Below, piece by piece: positions 9,487 to 17,539 of a DNA stretch of 64,000 nt; position 1 is the stretch's first letter, and each line of letters starts with the position of its first letter. Source of the DNA: Sodalis ligni (GTDB lineage Bacteria > Pseudomonadota > Gammaproteobacteria > Enterobacterales > Enterobacteriaceae); the NCBI RefSeq assembly GCF_016865525.2, contig NZ_CP075169.1:806337-870336 (forward strand), in the 5' to 3' direction. The position numbers and the translations under genes were made by a program. The notes beneath the pieces are model-generated. The model was not told where the DNA came from and ran no database searches. It saw only the letters and a list, made by a program, of their open reading frames with translations.

Positions 9487-10152
9487 TCAGGCGGTATCTT
9501 TTATCTTGCGTTTACGCCAGAGCAGCAACAGCGTTCCCACCAGCCCGCTGCACAGCAATATCAGCGGCAACACCATCAGGATCATCATGACCTGATCTTC
9601 ATGGTGTTTCAGCAATGGCATATGGCTTAAGGAGTACCCCAGCGTCAGCAAGGCGCTGACCCATATCAGCGCGCTCAGCCAATTGAAAAGCTGAAAGCGG
9701 GTATTGCTCAGTCCGGAAATACCGGCGATGGTCGGCAGCAGGGTGCGGACAAAGGCCAAAAAGCGGCCCACCAGCAGCGCCATCAGCCCGTGGCGGTTGA
9801 ACATGGTGTAGGCGCGTTGATGATAATGGGCGGGCAGATGGAGCAGCCAGCTTCTGACAATTCGGGTGTCACCCAGCCAGCGCCCCTGTAGATAACTGAA
9901 CCAGCAGCCCAGGCCCGCGGCGGCGGTGAGAACCAGCAGCGTGGGAACAAAACTCATTACCCCTTTCGCCACCATGGCGCCGGAAAGCAATAATAAACTG
10001 TCACCAGGTAAAAATGAGGCCGGCAGTAGTCCATTTTCCAAGAACAACATCGTGAATATTACGCAATAGACCACCCAAATTACCCGCGGGTTGGCTAATG
10101 CGGCAAAATCCTGTTGCCAAAGTGCGCGGACAATCTCATGTAATACACCCAT
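9487..10152 (-). CDS. yghB: DedA-family membrane protein YghB
   Basis: YghB is an inner-membrane DedA/VTT-family protein. With its paralogue YqjA it supports proton-motive-force homeostasis, Tat export and cell division in E. coli, and DedA proteins are linked to undecaprenyl-phosphate recycling. The 221-residue sequence has the family motifs [19 protein letters not shown] (with the acidic residues conserved) and [16 protein letters not shown] (with the essential arginines), and about five membrane segments. The start at 10152 ([16 protein letters not shown]) matches the E. coli N-terminus; ten in-frame upstream codons are excluded. It lies between yqhC and metC as in E. coli. Confidence 0.93.
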   Translation of the reverse strand: MGVLHEIVRALWQQDFAALANPRVIWVVYCVIFTMLFLENGLLPASFLPGDSLLLLSGAMVAKGVMSFVPTLLVLTAAAGLGCWFSYLQGRWLGDTRIVRSWLLHLPAHYHQRAYTMFNRHGLMALLVGRFLAFVRTLLPTIAGISGLSNTRFQLFNWLSALIWVSALLTLGYSLSHMPLLKHHEDQVMMILMVLPLILLCSGLVGTLLLLWRKRKIKDTA

Positions 10153-10275
10153 TCGAACCTGCTCATCTCGTTTTAGTGCCACAGCGTATCGTCAATAGAC
10201 CGGGTTGTCCTCGACGGCCCGCCCAATCAGACAATTTTCATTAACTATTTTAGACCTCTTTGCGTCAATGAGCGA

Positions 10276-11472
10276 TTACCCAACCTCCCCGATCCGTACA
10301 AAACCGGCTTCCAGATCGGCGATAAGGTCATCGACATTCTCCAGACCGATATGAACCCTCACCAGGGTCCCGGTGAAATCCACCCCGCCGGCCGGCCGTA
10401 TGGCCGCGATCTCTTCGGGCTGATTGGCCAGTATCAAGGATTCAAACCCTCCCCACGAGTAAGCCATGCTGAAATGTTCGAAATGATCGAGGTAGTGTTC
10501 AAGCTGCCGCTGGCTCAGCCTCTTTGTCAAAATAAAGGAAAACAGCCCGCTGGCGCCCTTGAAATCCCGCAGGAAGAATTCATGTCCCCGGCTGCCGGGC
10601 AGGGCCGGATGATTTACCGTCGCCACTTCAGTGCGTTCGGCCAGCCAACGCGCCACCCGCAGGCCGTTTGCCTCGTGCTGTTTAAGCCGGACGCCCAGCG
10701 TCCGCAGACCACGGGCGGCCATATATGCCGTATCGGCATCCGCCATTTGACCCATCAGATAGGATTGCTCGCGCAACTGATCCCAGCAGCGGGCGTTGGC
10801 TACCGCGGTGCCCAGCATGGCGTCGGAGTGGCCGATAATATACTTCGTACCGGCCTGGATGGAGATATCCACGCCCAGCGCCAGCGCCGGCAAGAGAATA
10901 CCCGCGGCCCAGGTGTTATCCAGCATAATCACAATCTGGGGATTAACGGATCGCACTGCCCGCACGATGGCCGGAATGTCCTGCACCTCCATGGTGATGG
11001 ATCCCGGCGATTCCAAAAACACCACGCGGGTGTTTTCCTGGATAAGATCCGCTATGCCGGCGCCTATCATCGGGTCAAACCAGGTGGTGGCGACATTCAG
11101 CTTGCCGAGAATATGCCGGCAAAAATCCGTGGTGGGTTCATAAACGGATCCGGTAACCAAAACATGATCCCCGGCGGAAACGAAAGAGAGGATGGAATTG
11201 GTTACGGCGGCGGCTCCGCAAGGATACAGAGCGCAGCCTGCTCCGCCTTCCAGTTCCACCATGGCTTGTTGCAATGAGAAATGGGTCAGGGTACCCCGCC
11301 GGCCGTAAAACAGTTCCCCGTTCGCCCGCTGCTCGGTAGCGTGCTTTTTGGCCTGAACCGAATCAAAAACCAACGAGGAAGCCCGTTGAATGACCGCATT
11401 GACCGAGCCCTGGGTGAATTTTTTATCTCTCCCGGCAGCGATCAGCGCCGTTTCAATTTTCTTAACCGTCAT
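10276..11472 (-). CDS. metC: Cystathionine beta-lyase
   Basis: MetC is a cytoplasmic PLP enzyme that splits cystathionine to homocysteine, pyruvate and ammonia, the penultimate step of methionine synthesis. It can also racemise alanine and cleave cysteine. The 398 residues follow the E. coli enzyme closely: [17 protein letters not shown] (substrate and phosphate contacts), LDNTWAAG (Asp binding the PLP nitrogen), and the Schiff-base lysine in [15 protein letters not shown] (about residue 211). The start [15 protein letters not shown] at 11472 has only a distant AAAGG. I see no clear tandem MetJ box upstream. The gene is divergent from exbBD, as in E. coli. Confidence 0.97.
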   Translation of the reverse strand: MTVKKIETALIAAGRDKKFTQGSVNAVIQRASSLVFDSVQAKKHATEQRANGELFYGRRGTLTHFSLQQAMVELEGGAGCALYPCGAAAVTNSILSFVSAGDHVLVTGSVYEPTTDFCRHILGKLNVATTWFDPMIGAGIADLIQENTRVVFLESPGSITMEVQDIPAIVRAVRSVNPQIVIMLDNTWAAGILLPALALGVDISIQAGTKYIIGHSDAMLGTAVANARCWDQLREQSYLMGQMADADTAYMAARGLRTLGVRLKQHEANGLRVARWLAERTEVATVNHPALPGSRGHEFFLRDFKGASGLFSFILTKRLSQRQLEHYLDHFEHFSMAYSWGGFESLILANQPEEIAAIRPAGGVDFTGTLVRVHIGLENVDDLIADLEAGFVRIGEVG

Positions 11473-11591
11473 GTTCTGCGCTATGCCTTTCGCTTATGGT
11501 TTCACTTACGATTCCGCAGGCCGGGGAAAGCCTCGATTACACCCCCCTTTCGCGTAGTTAAGTTAACACGATTGCACGCCGACGGCAGGCG

Positions 11592-11607
11592 TTTTAACGC
11601 GTTAAAA
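11592..11607. promoter_or_regulatory. Perfect 16-bp palindrome upstream of metC
   Basis: TTTTAACGCGTTAAAA is its own reverse complement. It lies about 120 bp upstream of the metC start in the metC/exbB divergent region. It is not a MetJ box (AGACGTCT) nor a Fur box, so no regulator is proposed. Confidence 0.4.
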
Positions 11608-11779
11608 AACCATTAACGCCTTTCATTATTCAGCGGCGTAAAATGATGGCTGGAGAACGGCCGCTAAAACCTCCCGCTGTCGGTAATCTTGATAAATACG
11701 TTACAAATTAAGCTACCATTTATTAATGAAGTGAAACTATTGGGTAGATTTCTGGCCGCATAATAAAATTGATACAAAT

Positions 11780-11798
11780 AATAATGAGAACCACTATC
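11780..11798. promoter_or_regulatory. Fur box upstream of exbB
   Basis: AATAATGAGAACCACTATC matches the 19-bp Fur consensus GATAATGATAATCATTATC at 15 of 19 positions, with the palindromic halves kept. It lies about 70 bp upstream of the exbB start. Iron-dependent repression of exbBD by Fur is established in E. coli and fits this site. Confidence 0.8.
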
Positions 11799-11868
11799 AA
11801 TTCGCGTCCTGTTTGTTATCATTCTCGCTGATTTAATTTCCTGTAACAGATTCCGGTGGAGGCATTTC

Positions 11869-12864
11869 GTGAAGACGGCTGTCATGACGATTATCCAGGA
11901 CCTATCCTTTAAGGCTCGGCGATGCGCCGGCCCGCTGCCTGCGATCCTGCGCGGCCTGGCGGCGGCGTCACTATTTTCATGTGCATTAAGCGCCGCCGCG
12001 CCGCCGCAGGCCGCCGCCCAAGACCCCGGCGCCCAAAATGTTCAACAGGCGCCGTCCCAAGATGCCGCCCTGGACCAAAACATTCAGCGGACCCCCGCGT
12101 TTTCCGGACCGCTAAGTACCGATATGGGTTCGGCCCAGCAGCTTGCCCAAATGGATCTGTCGGTATGGGGAATGTACCGGCATGCCGATGTGGTGGTGAA
12201 AACCGTGCTGGTCGGTCTGCTGATAGCATCGATTATCACCTGGGCGCTTTTCTTCGGCAAAGGTATCGAACTGATGTCGGCCAAACGGCGTCTGCGTTAT
12301 GAATTGAGAACGTTAAAAAACGTGCGCAGTCTGGATGAGGCGATTGAAACCGTTGCCGCATTTCGGACCGAAGGCGTCAGCTCCCGTCTGGTGGCCGAAG
12401 TGCAAAATGAACTGGATTTATCCGCTGGAACCAACGATAGCGCAGGCATCAAGGAGCGCGCCGCTTTTCGATTGGAACGGCGGGTGGGGGCTGCCAGCCG
12501 GATGATGGGCAAAGGCAACGGATTTTTAGCCACTATCGGCGCCATATCCCCCTTTATCGGCCTGTTTGGTACGGTATGGGGCATAATGAACAGTTTTATC
12601 GGCATAGCACATACTCAAACCACCAACCTGGCGGTGGTGGCGCCGGGTATAGCCGAAGCATTACTGGCAACGGCCGTGGGTTTATTCGCCGCCATTCCGG
12701 CGGTGGTGATTTACAATATCTTTGCCCGCACCATTGCCGGCTATAAGGCCATGGTAGGGGACAGTGCGGCGCAAATTCTCCTGCTGCTGGGGCGCGATCT
12801 GGATTTGGCCGCCGGCGCCGGCAACCGCGAACACAAAGCCGTTGCAAAGCTTCGGTTAGGGTAG
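11869..12864 (+). CDS. exbB: TonB-system proton channel subunit ExbB, with N-terminal extension
   Basis: ExbB and ExbD form the inner-membrane proton-driven motor that energises TonB for iron-siderophore and vitamin B12 uptake. The core (about residues 88-331) matches E. coli ExbB: MDLSVWGMYRHADVVVK at the start of the first helix, the cytoplasmic domain with GIKERAAFRLERRV, and the MotA/TolQ/ExbB block ISPFIGLFGTVWGIMNSFIGIA with the conserved Thr/Thr residues. Before it are about 87 extra residues: a signal-like hydrophobic stretch (about 25-48) and an Ala/Gln/Pro-rich linker. Such extended ExbBs are known in several Proteobacteria. A GTG start at 11869 with GGAGG seven bases upstream is preferred; an internal ATG at 11884 is the alternative. 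exbD follows three bases after the stop. A Fur box lies upstream. Confidence 0.95.
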   Translation: MKTAVMTIIQDLSFKARRCAGPLPAILRGLAAASLFSCALSAAAPPQAAAQDPGAQNVQQAPSQDAALDQNIQRTPAFSGPLSTDMGSAQQLAQMDLSVWGMYRHADVVVKTVLVGLLIASIITWALFFGKGIELMSAKRRLRYELRTLKNVRSLDEAIETVAAFRTEGVSSRLVAEVQNELDLSAGTNDSAGIKERAAFRLERRVGAASRMMGKGNGFLATIGAISPFIGLFGTVWGIMNSFIGIAHTQTTNLAVVAPGIAEALLATAVGLFAAIPAVVIYNIFARTIAGYKAMVGDSAAQILLLLGRDLDLAAGAGNREHKAVAKLRLG

Positions 12865-12867
12865 GCT

Positions 12868-13290
12868 ATGGCGATGCATTTGAATGAAGACATCGATGGC
12901 GACGGCGAAATGCATGATATCAACGTGACGCCTTTCATTGACGTCATGCTGGTGCTGCTGATTATTTTCATGGTGGCCGCCCCGTTGGCAACGGTGGATA
13001 TCCGGGTGAATTTGCCGAATTCCACCGCTTTGGCCCAGCCCCGGCCGGTAAAGCCGGTTTATTTGTCGGTCAAAGCGGATAAACAGCTATTCATCGGCGA
13101 TCGGGCGGTGGATATGAATACGCTGGCAGACGCCCTTAACCTCCAGACCCAGGGTAATAAAGACACCACCATCTTTTTTCAGGCCGATAAACAGGTGGAT
13201 TATGAAACCATGATGTCGGTGATGGACGGTTTGCGCAAGGCGGGCTATTTCAAAGTGGGCCTGGTGGGCATGGAAACCCCCGGACAATAG
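12868..13290 (+). CDS. exbD: TonB-system subunit ExbD
   Basis: ExbD is the partner of ExbB in the TonB motor. The 140-residue protein has a short cytoplasmic N-terminus, one membrane helix (about residues 20-42, VTPFIDVMLVLLIIFMVAAP) carrying the essential membrane aspartate (FIDVML), and a periplasmic domain ending at FKVGLVGME. It starts three bases after exbB stops, so the two are co-transcribed and translationally close. yghA faces it from the opposite strand, as in E. coli. Confidence 0.96.
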   Translation: MAMHLNEDIDGDGEMHDINVTPFIDVMLVLLIIFMVAAPLATVDIRVNLPNSTALAQPRPVKPVYLSVKADKQLFIGDRAVDMNTLADALNLQTQGNKDTTIFFQADKQVDYETMMSVMDGLRKAGYFKVGLVGMETPGQ

Positions 13291-13357
13291 TGATTCCCAT
13301 GACATCCCCTTGGCGCAAAAGTATAATCAAGGGTAAAACATACCTATCCCCGCATCA

Positions 13358-14257
13358 TTAACCTAAATGGTTGCCGCCGGTCACGCCGTGTACTTCAGCG
13401 GTGACATAACTGGATTCCTGGGATGCCAGATAGACATAGACCGGCGCCAGTTCGGCGGGCTGTCCGGCACGTCCCATCGGCGTCTGCGAACCGAAATGGG
13501 GGAGTTTTTCAACGGGCTGGCCGCCGGTAACCTGCAGCGCGGTCCAGATGGGGCCGGGGGCGACGCTGTTTACCCTTATCCCCTTTGAGATAACCTGCTT
13601 TGCCAACGCGCGGGTATAGGTGAGGATGGCGGCTTTGGTGGAAGCGTAATCCAGCAGGGAAGGACTGGGCTGGTATGCCTGAATGGACGAGGTGGTAATG
13701 ATTGAGGCGCCCGCCGGCATATGGGGCACTGCGGCTTTGGTTATCCAGAACAGCGAGAAGACGTTGGTTTCAAACGTCTTGCGAAATTGCTCGGTGGTCA
13801 GTTCGGCAATATCATCGACCGCGGTTTGCTTACCGGCCACTATCGCCAAAATATCCAGGCCTCCGAGCTGATTGAGCGCGTTTTCCACCGTTTTGATGTT
13901 GACGGACTCATCGCTTAAATCTCCCGGCAACATCACCAGGTTTCGGCCGGCCTCTTTAATCAGCTCCGCGACCTGATCGGCATCTTTTTGTTCATCCGGA
14001 TGATAAGAGAGGGCAATATCCGCGCCTTCACGGGCAAAAGCGATAGCCACTGCGCGGCCGATACCGGAGTCGCCCCCCGTGATCAGCGCCTTGCGCCCCG
14101 TCAGCCGGCCGCTGCCCCGATAGGTGCTCTCGCCGCAATCCGGAACCGGCCCCATCTCCGATTGCAGACCCGGCGATGACTGTTGTTGTTTAGGGAACTC
14201 GCCCGCCGGATATTGGGTTAAAGGATTTTGCATTTTATATTGATCTGATTCGGCCAT
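13358..14257 (-). CDS. yghA: Short-chain dehydrogenase YghA (NADP-dependent aldehyde reductase)
   Basis: This 299-residue short-chain dehydrogenase has a proline-rich N-terminal arm typical of the YghA/YhdF group ([18 protein letters not shown]). It continues with the Rossmann motif GGDSGIGRA (TGxxxGxG type), the NAG-like VAGKQ, a catalytic serine in [12 protein letters not shown], and the YxxxK pair in YASTKAAIL. YghA of E. coli reduces aldehydes such as glyoxal and can make ethanol/isobutanol from aldehydes. The start is the ATG at 14257 with AAGGT eight bases upstream; a GTG three codons earlier is less likely. Position next to exbD is conserved with E. coli. Confidence 0.9.
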   Translation of the reverse strand: MAESDQYKMQNPLTQYPAGEFPKQQQSSPGLQSEMGPVPDCGESTYRGSGRLTGRKALITGGDSGIGRAVAIAFAREGADIALSYHPDEQKDADQVAELIKEAGRNLVMLPGDLSDESVNIKTVENALNQLGGLDILAIVAGKQTAVDDIAELTTEQFRKTFETNVFSLFWITKAAVPHMPAGASIITTSSIQAYQPSPSLLDYASTKAAILTYTRALAKQVISKGIRVNSVAPGPIWTALQVTGGQPVEKLPHFGSQTPMGRAGQPAELAPVYVYLASQESSYVTAEVHGVTGGNHLG

Positions 14258-14498
14258 TTTAATCACCTTGAGCTCGTTCGGACTGTAATAATTATTAGTA
14301 AGCCTAGTCGATTTTGACGCTTTGTCTAATGAGTGAAAATGGGGAATATTAAGTTGCGAAACCCATCTGGACCTATATTAAAGGGGTGTTTACCTGTCGC
14401 TTTATTAACGAGAAGATCACTTAAAGGCGTTATAAATAGGCTTAATTTTTAAAAAATAAAATATTATTTAGTTTTGAAGTTGACGGAAATGTATAATT

Positions 14499-15179
14499 TT
14501 AAAGATCAATCACTTTGCCTTTTATATCGTTCATGACGCATGTCTCCTTTTCGCAATACGCCGGATATCTAACGCTCTGGATGAATTGCAAATGGTTATC
14601 ATTCCAACGATTTATGGCAATCTTCCGCTGTGTATTGTAGGATTGCTGCGGGTACCGGCATGCCGTCGCGGCACAGTTCGCTTCCTTGACGGCCGGGATA
14701 TCGGGAATAATGGGCTTAGAATGCGTATCCTGCGGGGCGCCGGCAACCACCGGGCAACCAGTGCCGCCGCGCTCCGTTTCGGCGTCATTCGTGGCCTTGG
14801 TAGCACCCTGCTGCGTTTCTTTTTCCGTGACCAGCGTCAGATTGCCCTCGGCATCTTCATAAACAATACAAAAATTTCCCTGAAGTAATTCGACAATTTT
14901 CATACCATAACGTTTTACCGCCAGGCAGATGATGTCCAAGCTGAGAACCTCATGTTGTGATGGATAATGGCTATATAATAAATAATTCAGCAGCGGTAGA
15001 TTGTCTATATGTCCAATAATATGCCATGACTCACTTTTTATATCAAAAGTGTGATATGGCGTGCGGTCGCCGATGAATAAAAATCCCTGTTTTATTTTAT
15101 AAATTTTATCCTGAAGTGGGGTCGCAAAAGTTAATATAGTGTTTCCTTCGTTCAAAATGATGCAAAATCGATTGCTCAT
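14499..15179 (-). CDS. Truncated protein resembling the N-terminal domain of beta-lactam synthetase/asparagine synthetase
   Basis: This 226-residue protein starts at an ATG (15179) with AAGGGA six bases upstream. Its first about 125 residues have the layout of the class II glutamine-amidotransferase-like domain of asparagine-synthetase relatives: MSNRFCIIL, GFLFIGD, IIGHIDN, LAVKRYG and QGNFCIVYEDAEGNLTLVTE. From memory the closest is CarA, the carbapenem-cluster beta-lactam synthetase, whose first residue is likewise not the catalytic Cys; lasso-peptide cyclases (McjC type) are an alternative. The ATP-binding synthetase domain that should follow is missing. Instead there are about 100 low-similarity residues with several cysteines. 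It is therefore probably a degenerated fragment. It is divergent from the broken luxI with a lux-box-like site between them, which recalls quorum-controlled carbapenem genes. The function is unproven. Confidence 0.4.
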   Translation of the reverse strand: MSNRFCIILNEGNTILTFATPLQDKIYKIKQGFLFIGDRTPYHTFDIKSESWHIIGHIDNLPLLNYLLYSHYPSQHEVLSLDIICLAVKRYGMKIVELLQGNFCIVYEDAEGNLTLVTEKETQQGATKATNDAETERGGTGCPVVAGAPQDTHSKPIIPDIPAVKEANCAATACRYPQQSYNTQRKIAINRWNDNHLQFIQSVRYPAYCEKETCVMNDIKGKVIDL

Positions 15180-15293
15180 AGGTTCCCTTATAACTATCAT
15201 AAACGTTAATAATGACTGGAGTGAATACGGGTTAGTGAAATACATTACTCGTTAATTTAATATCTTTAAAGCTGATATATAGTGTAGTTATTA

Positions 15294-15313
15294 CCCTAGA
15301 CTTTAGTACAGGT
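15294..15313. promoter_or_regulatory. lux/esa-box-like site between the CarA-like gene and luxI
   Basis: CCCTAGACTTTAGTACAGGT matches the EsaR-type box as I remember it (GCCTGTACTATAGTGCAGGT) at 15 of 20 positions, with the right half nearly perfect. It lies about 94 bp upstream of the luxI start and 115 bp upstream of the divergent truncated gene, so a LuxR protein bound here could act on both. Confidence 0.5.
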
Positions 15314-15406
15314 TGTGAGGATTTTCCTTTACTGATACCATAAAATCACTTTGTATTTAGTTAGAACAAAGGTAGTTAATTCATCATAACGATAAAAGGA
15401 TGGGGT

Positions 15407-16079
15407 ATGTTTAACTTAATTAGTGTAGATTACCAGGATATTATCAATGATAAGCTTGACGAATTATATTTGCTGCGAAAAGGACATTTAAAGATCGCCT
15501 CAATTGGCAGGTAGCCTGTGTGGGGACCGGGAGTTTGATCAGTACGATAATGAACATACCCACTATCTACTGGGCTGTTACGATGGCTACATTGTCAGCA
15601 GCGTGCGTTTTATCAGCATGAAGTATCCGAACATGATTACCGGCCCGTTCAAGGCATTTTTCAATTATCAAGCAGCAGAGGATGAAACCCTGCTGGAGTC
15701 GAGCCGGTTTTTGTCGATAAGGAACGGGTGAAATCGCTGTCTGAAACTAAGCTGCCCTTCTGCCACCTATTATTTTTAGGTATGGTGAATTATACGCGCA
15801 CTATCGGTAAAACGGCCATCATGACCGTATGCAGTAAATCAATGTATACGCTTTTGAAACGAAGTGGCTGGAATATTACCATTGTGAGCATTGGATTGTC
15901 CGAAAAAAGAGCCCGTTTATCTGCTTCGTTTGGGCATTGATGACGAGAGTCAGGATAGTCTGATCAAATATATACGTCGTTATCATTATTGTGAAGAGGG
16001 TTATCTGAAAAATGGCCTATTTATCTTTGATATTTTACTTCATAAAAATAAACATCAACATAGCGCTTTCAACATGTAA
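15407..16079 (+). pseudogene. Acyl-homoserine lactone synthase (LuxI/YpeI type), multiply frameshifted
   Basis: The ATG at 15407 follows AAAAGGATGGGG and opens a LuxI-type protein (MFNLISVDYQDIINDKLDELYLLRK). It then breaks into pieces in different frames. They are FKDRLNWQVACVG (from about 15489), DREFDQYDNEHTHYLLG...VSSVRFI (from about 15527), a third block starting VKSLSETKLPF (about 15728), and a last block KEPVYLLRLGIDD (about 15904). Together they cover a full autoinducer synthase, with the conserved Arg/Phe/Trp, the D-x-Y-D pair and the SVRFI strand all recognisable. At least four single-base indels are needed to restore the frame, near 15489, 15525, 15706 and 15904; two lie in T or A runs. 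No functional enzyme can be made from this sequence. It is convergent with an intact luxR. Confidence 0.85.
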
Positions 16080-16137
16080 ATTCTTGCATGGCTAGAAATA
16101 AGCTTAACAGGTTAATGAAAATTCCGTTGGGTAACAT

Positions 16138-16217
16138 CATGTCAATGACATGGGAAAGATAATGGCCGTAGTAATCATTCCATTTCTTTATGGTGTAACG
16201 TAATCCATGTCATTGAC
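16138..16217. repeat. Nested palindromes at the luxI/luxR junction
   Basis: GTCAATGACATGG (16141-16153) recurs as a perfect 13-base inverted copy CCATGTCATTGAC (16205-16217), 51 bases apart. The left arm is itself nearly palindromic (CATGTCAATGACATG, 7-base arms). The structure lies between the convergent 3' ends of luxI and luxR, just 6 bases from the luxR stop, and could act as a bidirectional terminator or RNA-stability element, although no long T-run follows. Confidence 0.6.
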
Positions 16218-16223
16218 GCTTGA

Positions 16224-16961
16224 TTATTCATAAATTTGCAGAAGATGTAAGTCAGACGCCTTTCTTATTGCATGTTTCGCATTAACCACGCCGAGTTTGA
16301 CGATGAGATTGCCTATATGAAACTTGACCGTACTTTCAGTGATCCCCATGATAATAGCGATCTCATTATATGTTTTACCGAGGCTTGCCCAGCGAAGCGT
16401 TTCTATTTCTCGCGACGTTAATTCCTTTTCAAGTTTTTCCCGGAAAAGTTTACGATCGTACCTTCGCTCGATGATATAACGCTCATGGATTGTTAATAGC
16501 AACTGCTGCAGATTTTTTTTATTTTTCACCACATAATCTTGAAAGCAATCTGTATCTCCCTCCGTGTACAGGCTGAGGGTGGCGAGATTATTTTCATGAT
16601 CGTGCAAAGTGAAAGTATGTCCGTTGGAAATATTGTACTTTCCGGCAACTTTGAAAATATCTTCATGGCGTGTGTCGTCAGAGGACAGGGTTTTATCGTT
16701 CCAGGTGAAGGGCATGATGCGCTGTAGTGCAATGATGATGACCGGGTCATGATGATATAGCGTCATATTGATATACGTATTAATCCATTCTGTGGGATAG
16801 TTAGAATATATGACCGGCTGATCCAAATGACGTTTATTGATTACCGAATAAGCAAATCGAGTATGTTCAGGAAAATTGATCTCCCGATGTATAAGATCAT
16901 TGATTTCATCCGTAATGAGAACATGTTTATTATCTCGGGCTGATTTGACATTTATAAGCAT
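16224..16961 (-). CDS. LuxR-family quorum-sensing receptor (YpeR/EsaR-like)
   Basis: This intact 245-residue regulator has an N-terminal acyl-homoserine-lactone-binding domain (about residues 1-165) and a C-terminal LuxR helix-turn-helix (about 180-240; LTSREIETLRWASLGKTYNEIA and ITESTVKFHIGNL). The pocket residues found in functional receptors are present in order: Trp and Tyr (EWINTYI), Asp and Pro (HHDPV) and Trp (FTWND). It is convergent with the luxI pseudogene, the arrangement seen for esaI/esaR and ypeI/ypeR. Receptors of that subgroup bind DNA without ligand and are released by it. If that holds here, loss of the synthase would leave its targets locked, or the receptor would listen to signals from other bacteria. 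The symbol is left empty because subgroup assignment is from memory. Confidence 0.88.
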   Translation of the reverse strand: MLINVKSARDNKHVLITDEINDLIHREINFPEHTRFAYSVINKRHLDQPVIYSNYPTEWINTYINMTLYHHDPVIIIALQRIMPFTWNDKTLSSDDTRHEDIFKVAGKYNISNGHTFTLHDHENNLATLSLYTEGDTDCFQDYVVKNKKNLQQLLLTIHERYIIERRYDRKLFREKLEKELTSREIETLRWASLGKTYNEIAIIMGITESTVKFHIGNLIVKLGVVNAKHAIRKASDLHLLQIYE

Positions 16962-17539
16962 TATGTTTCTCTATATTTACATGCAATGGTATTGGCAAGA
17001 ACTGATTATTCAAGGGCTGGATTGAGTGCTAAATAGGGATTATTATTTGATTTGATAGTAAAACAAATAACAGGTTCGGTCAACGATAAATTATTTTCAT
17101 CAATTAAAATAATATGCAAATAAAACAATATCAACAATAATTACTAGGAAGTTAATTAAAAATCAAAGTGTATCAATAATAATTACTAAACAGATGAAAA
17201 CAATCATCACAGTCCTTCTTAGAAGCAAAGCTACTTTCTGTTGCGTGATGAATGCCGGCTAAATATTCCACCTGACCTGCTATGCCCCAATGTTCGCCAT
17301 GCCCCCGATGGCTCCTGCCGCTCCTGCTACCCTCCTTGCTGCCCGCCCAATGCCTCTATTGCGTCCGCTGTGCCGGCCCCTGCCTATGTTTAAAGGCTTC
17401 TAAGACCCCCACCTCATTACGGTAAGTTGAAAGTTATTCATTAGGTGTATAATCTTCATGAGCGGCTAGGGTTTAACTGACTCCGGGATGCGGGATAATC
17501 TCTTCGCCGCGAAGAAGTAATGATGAGAAGGGAACATAG
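16962..17539. other. Intergenic stretch with a Gly/Ala/Arg-rich open frame on the minus strand
   Basis: About 580 bp. The part to 17200 is AT-rich and holds the luxR promoter. From 17260 to 17420 the plus strand is strikingly C-rich. On the minus strand 17283-17399 is a stop-free frame ending GIGRAARRVAGAAGAIGGMA, followed by NIGA and a stop at 17280. It has no start codon (a stop precedes it). The Gly/Ala repeat resembles mature regions of class II microcins, but this is composition only. Confidence 0.35.
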
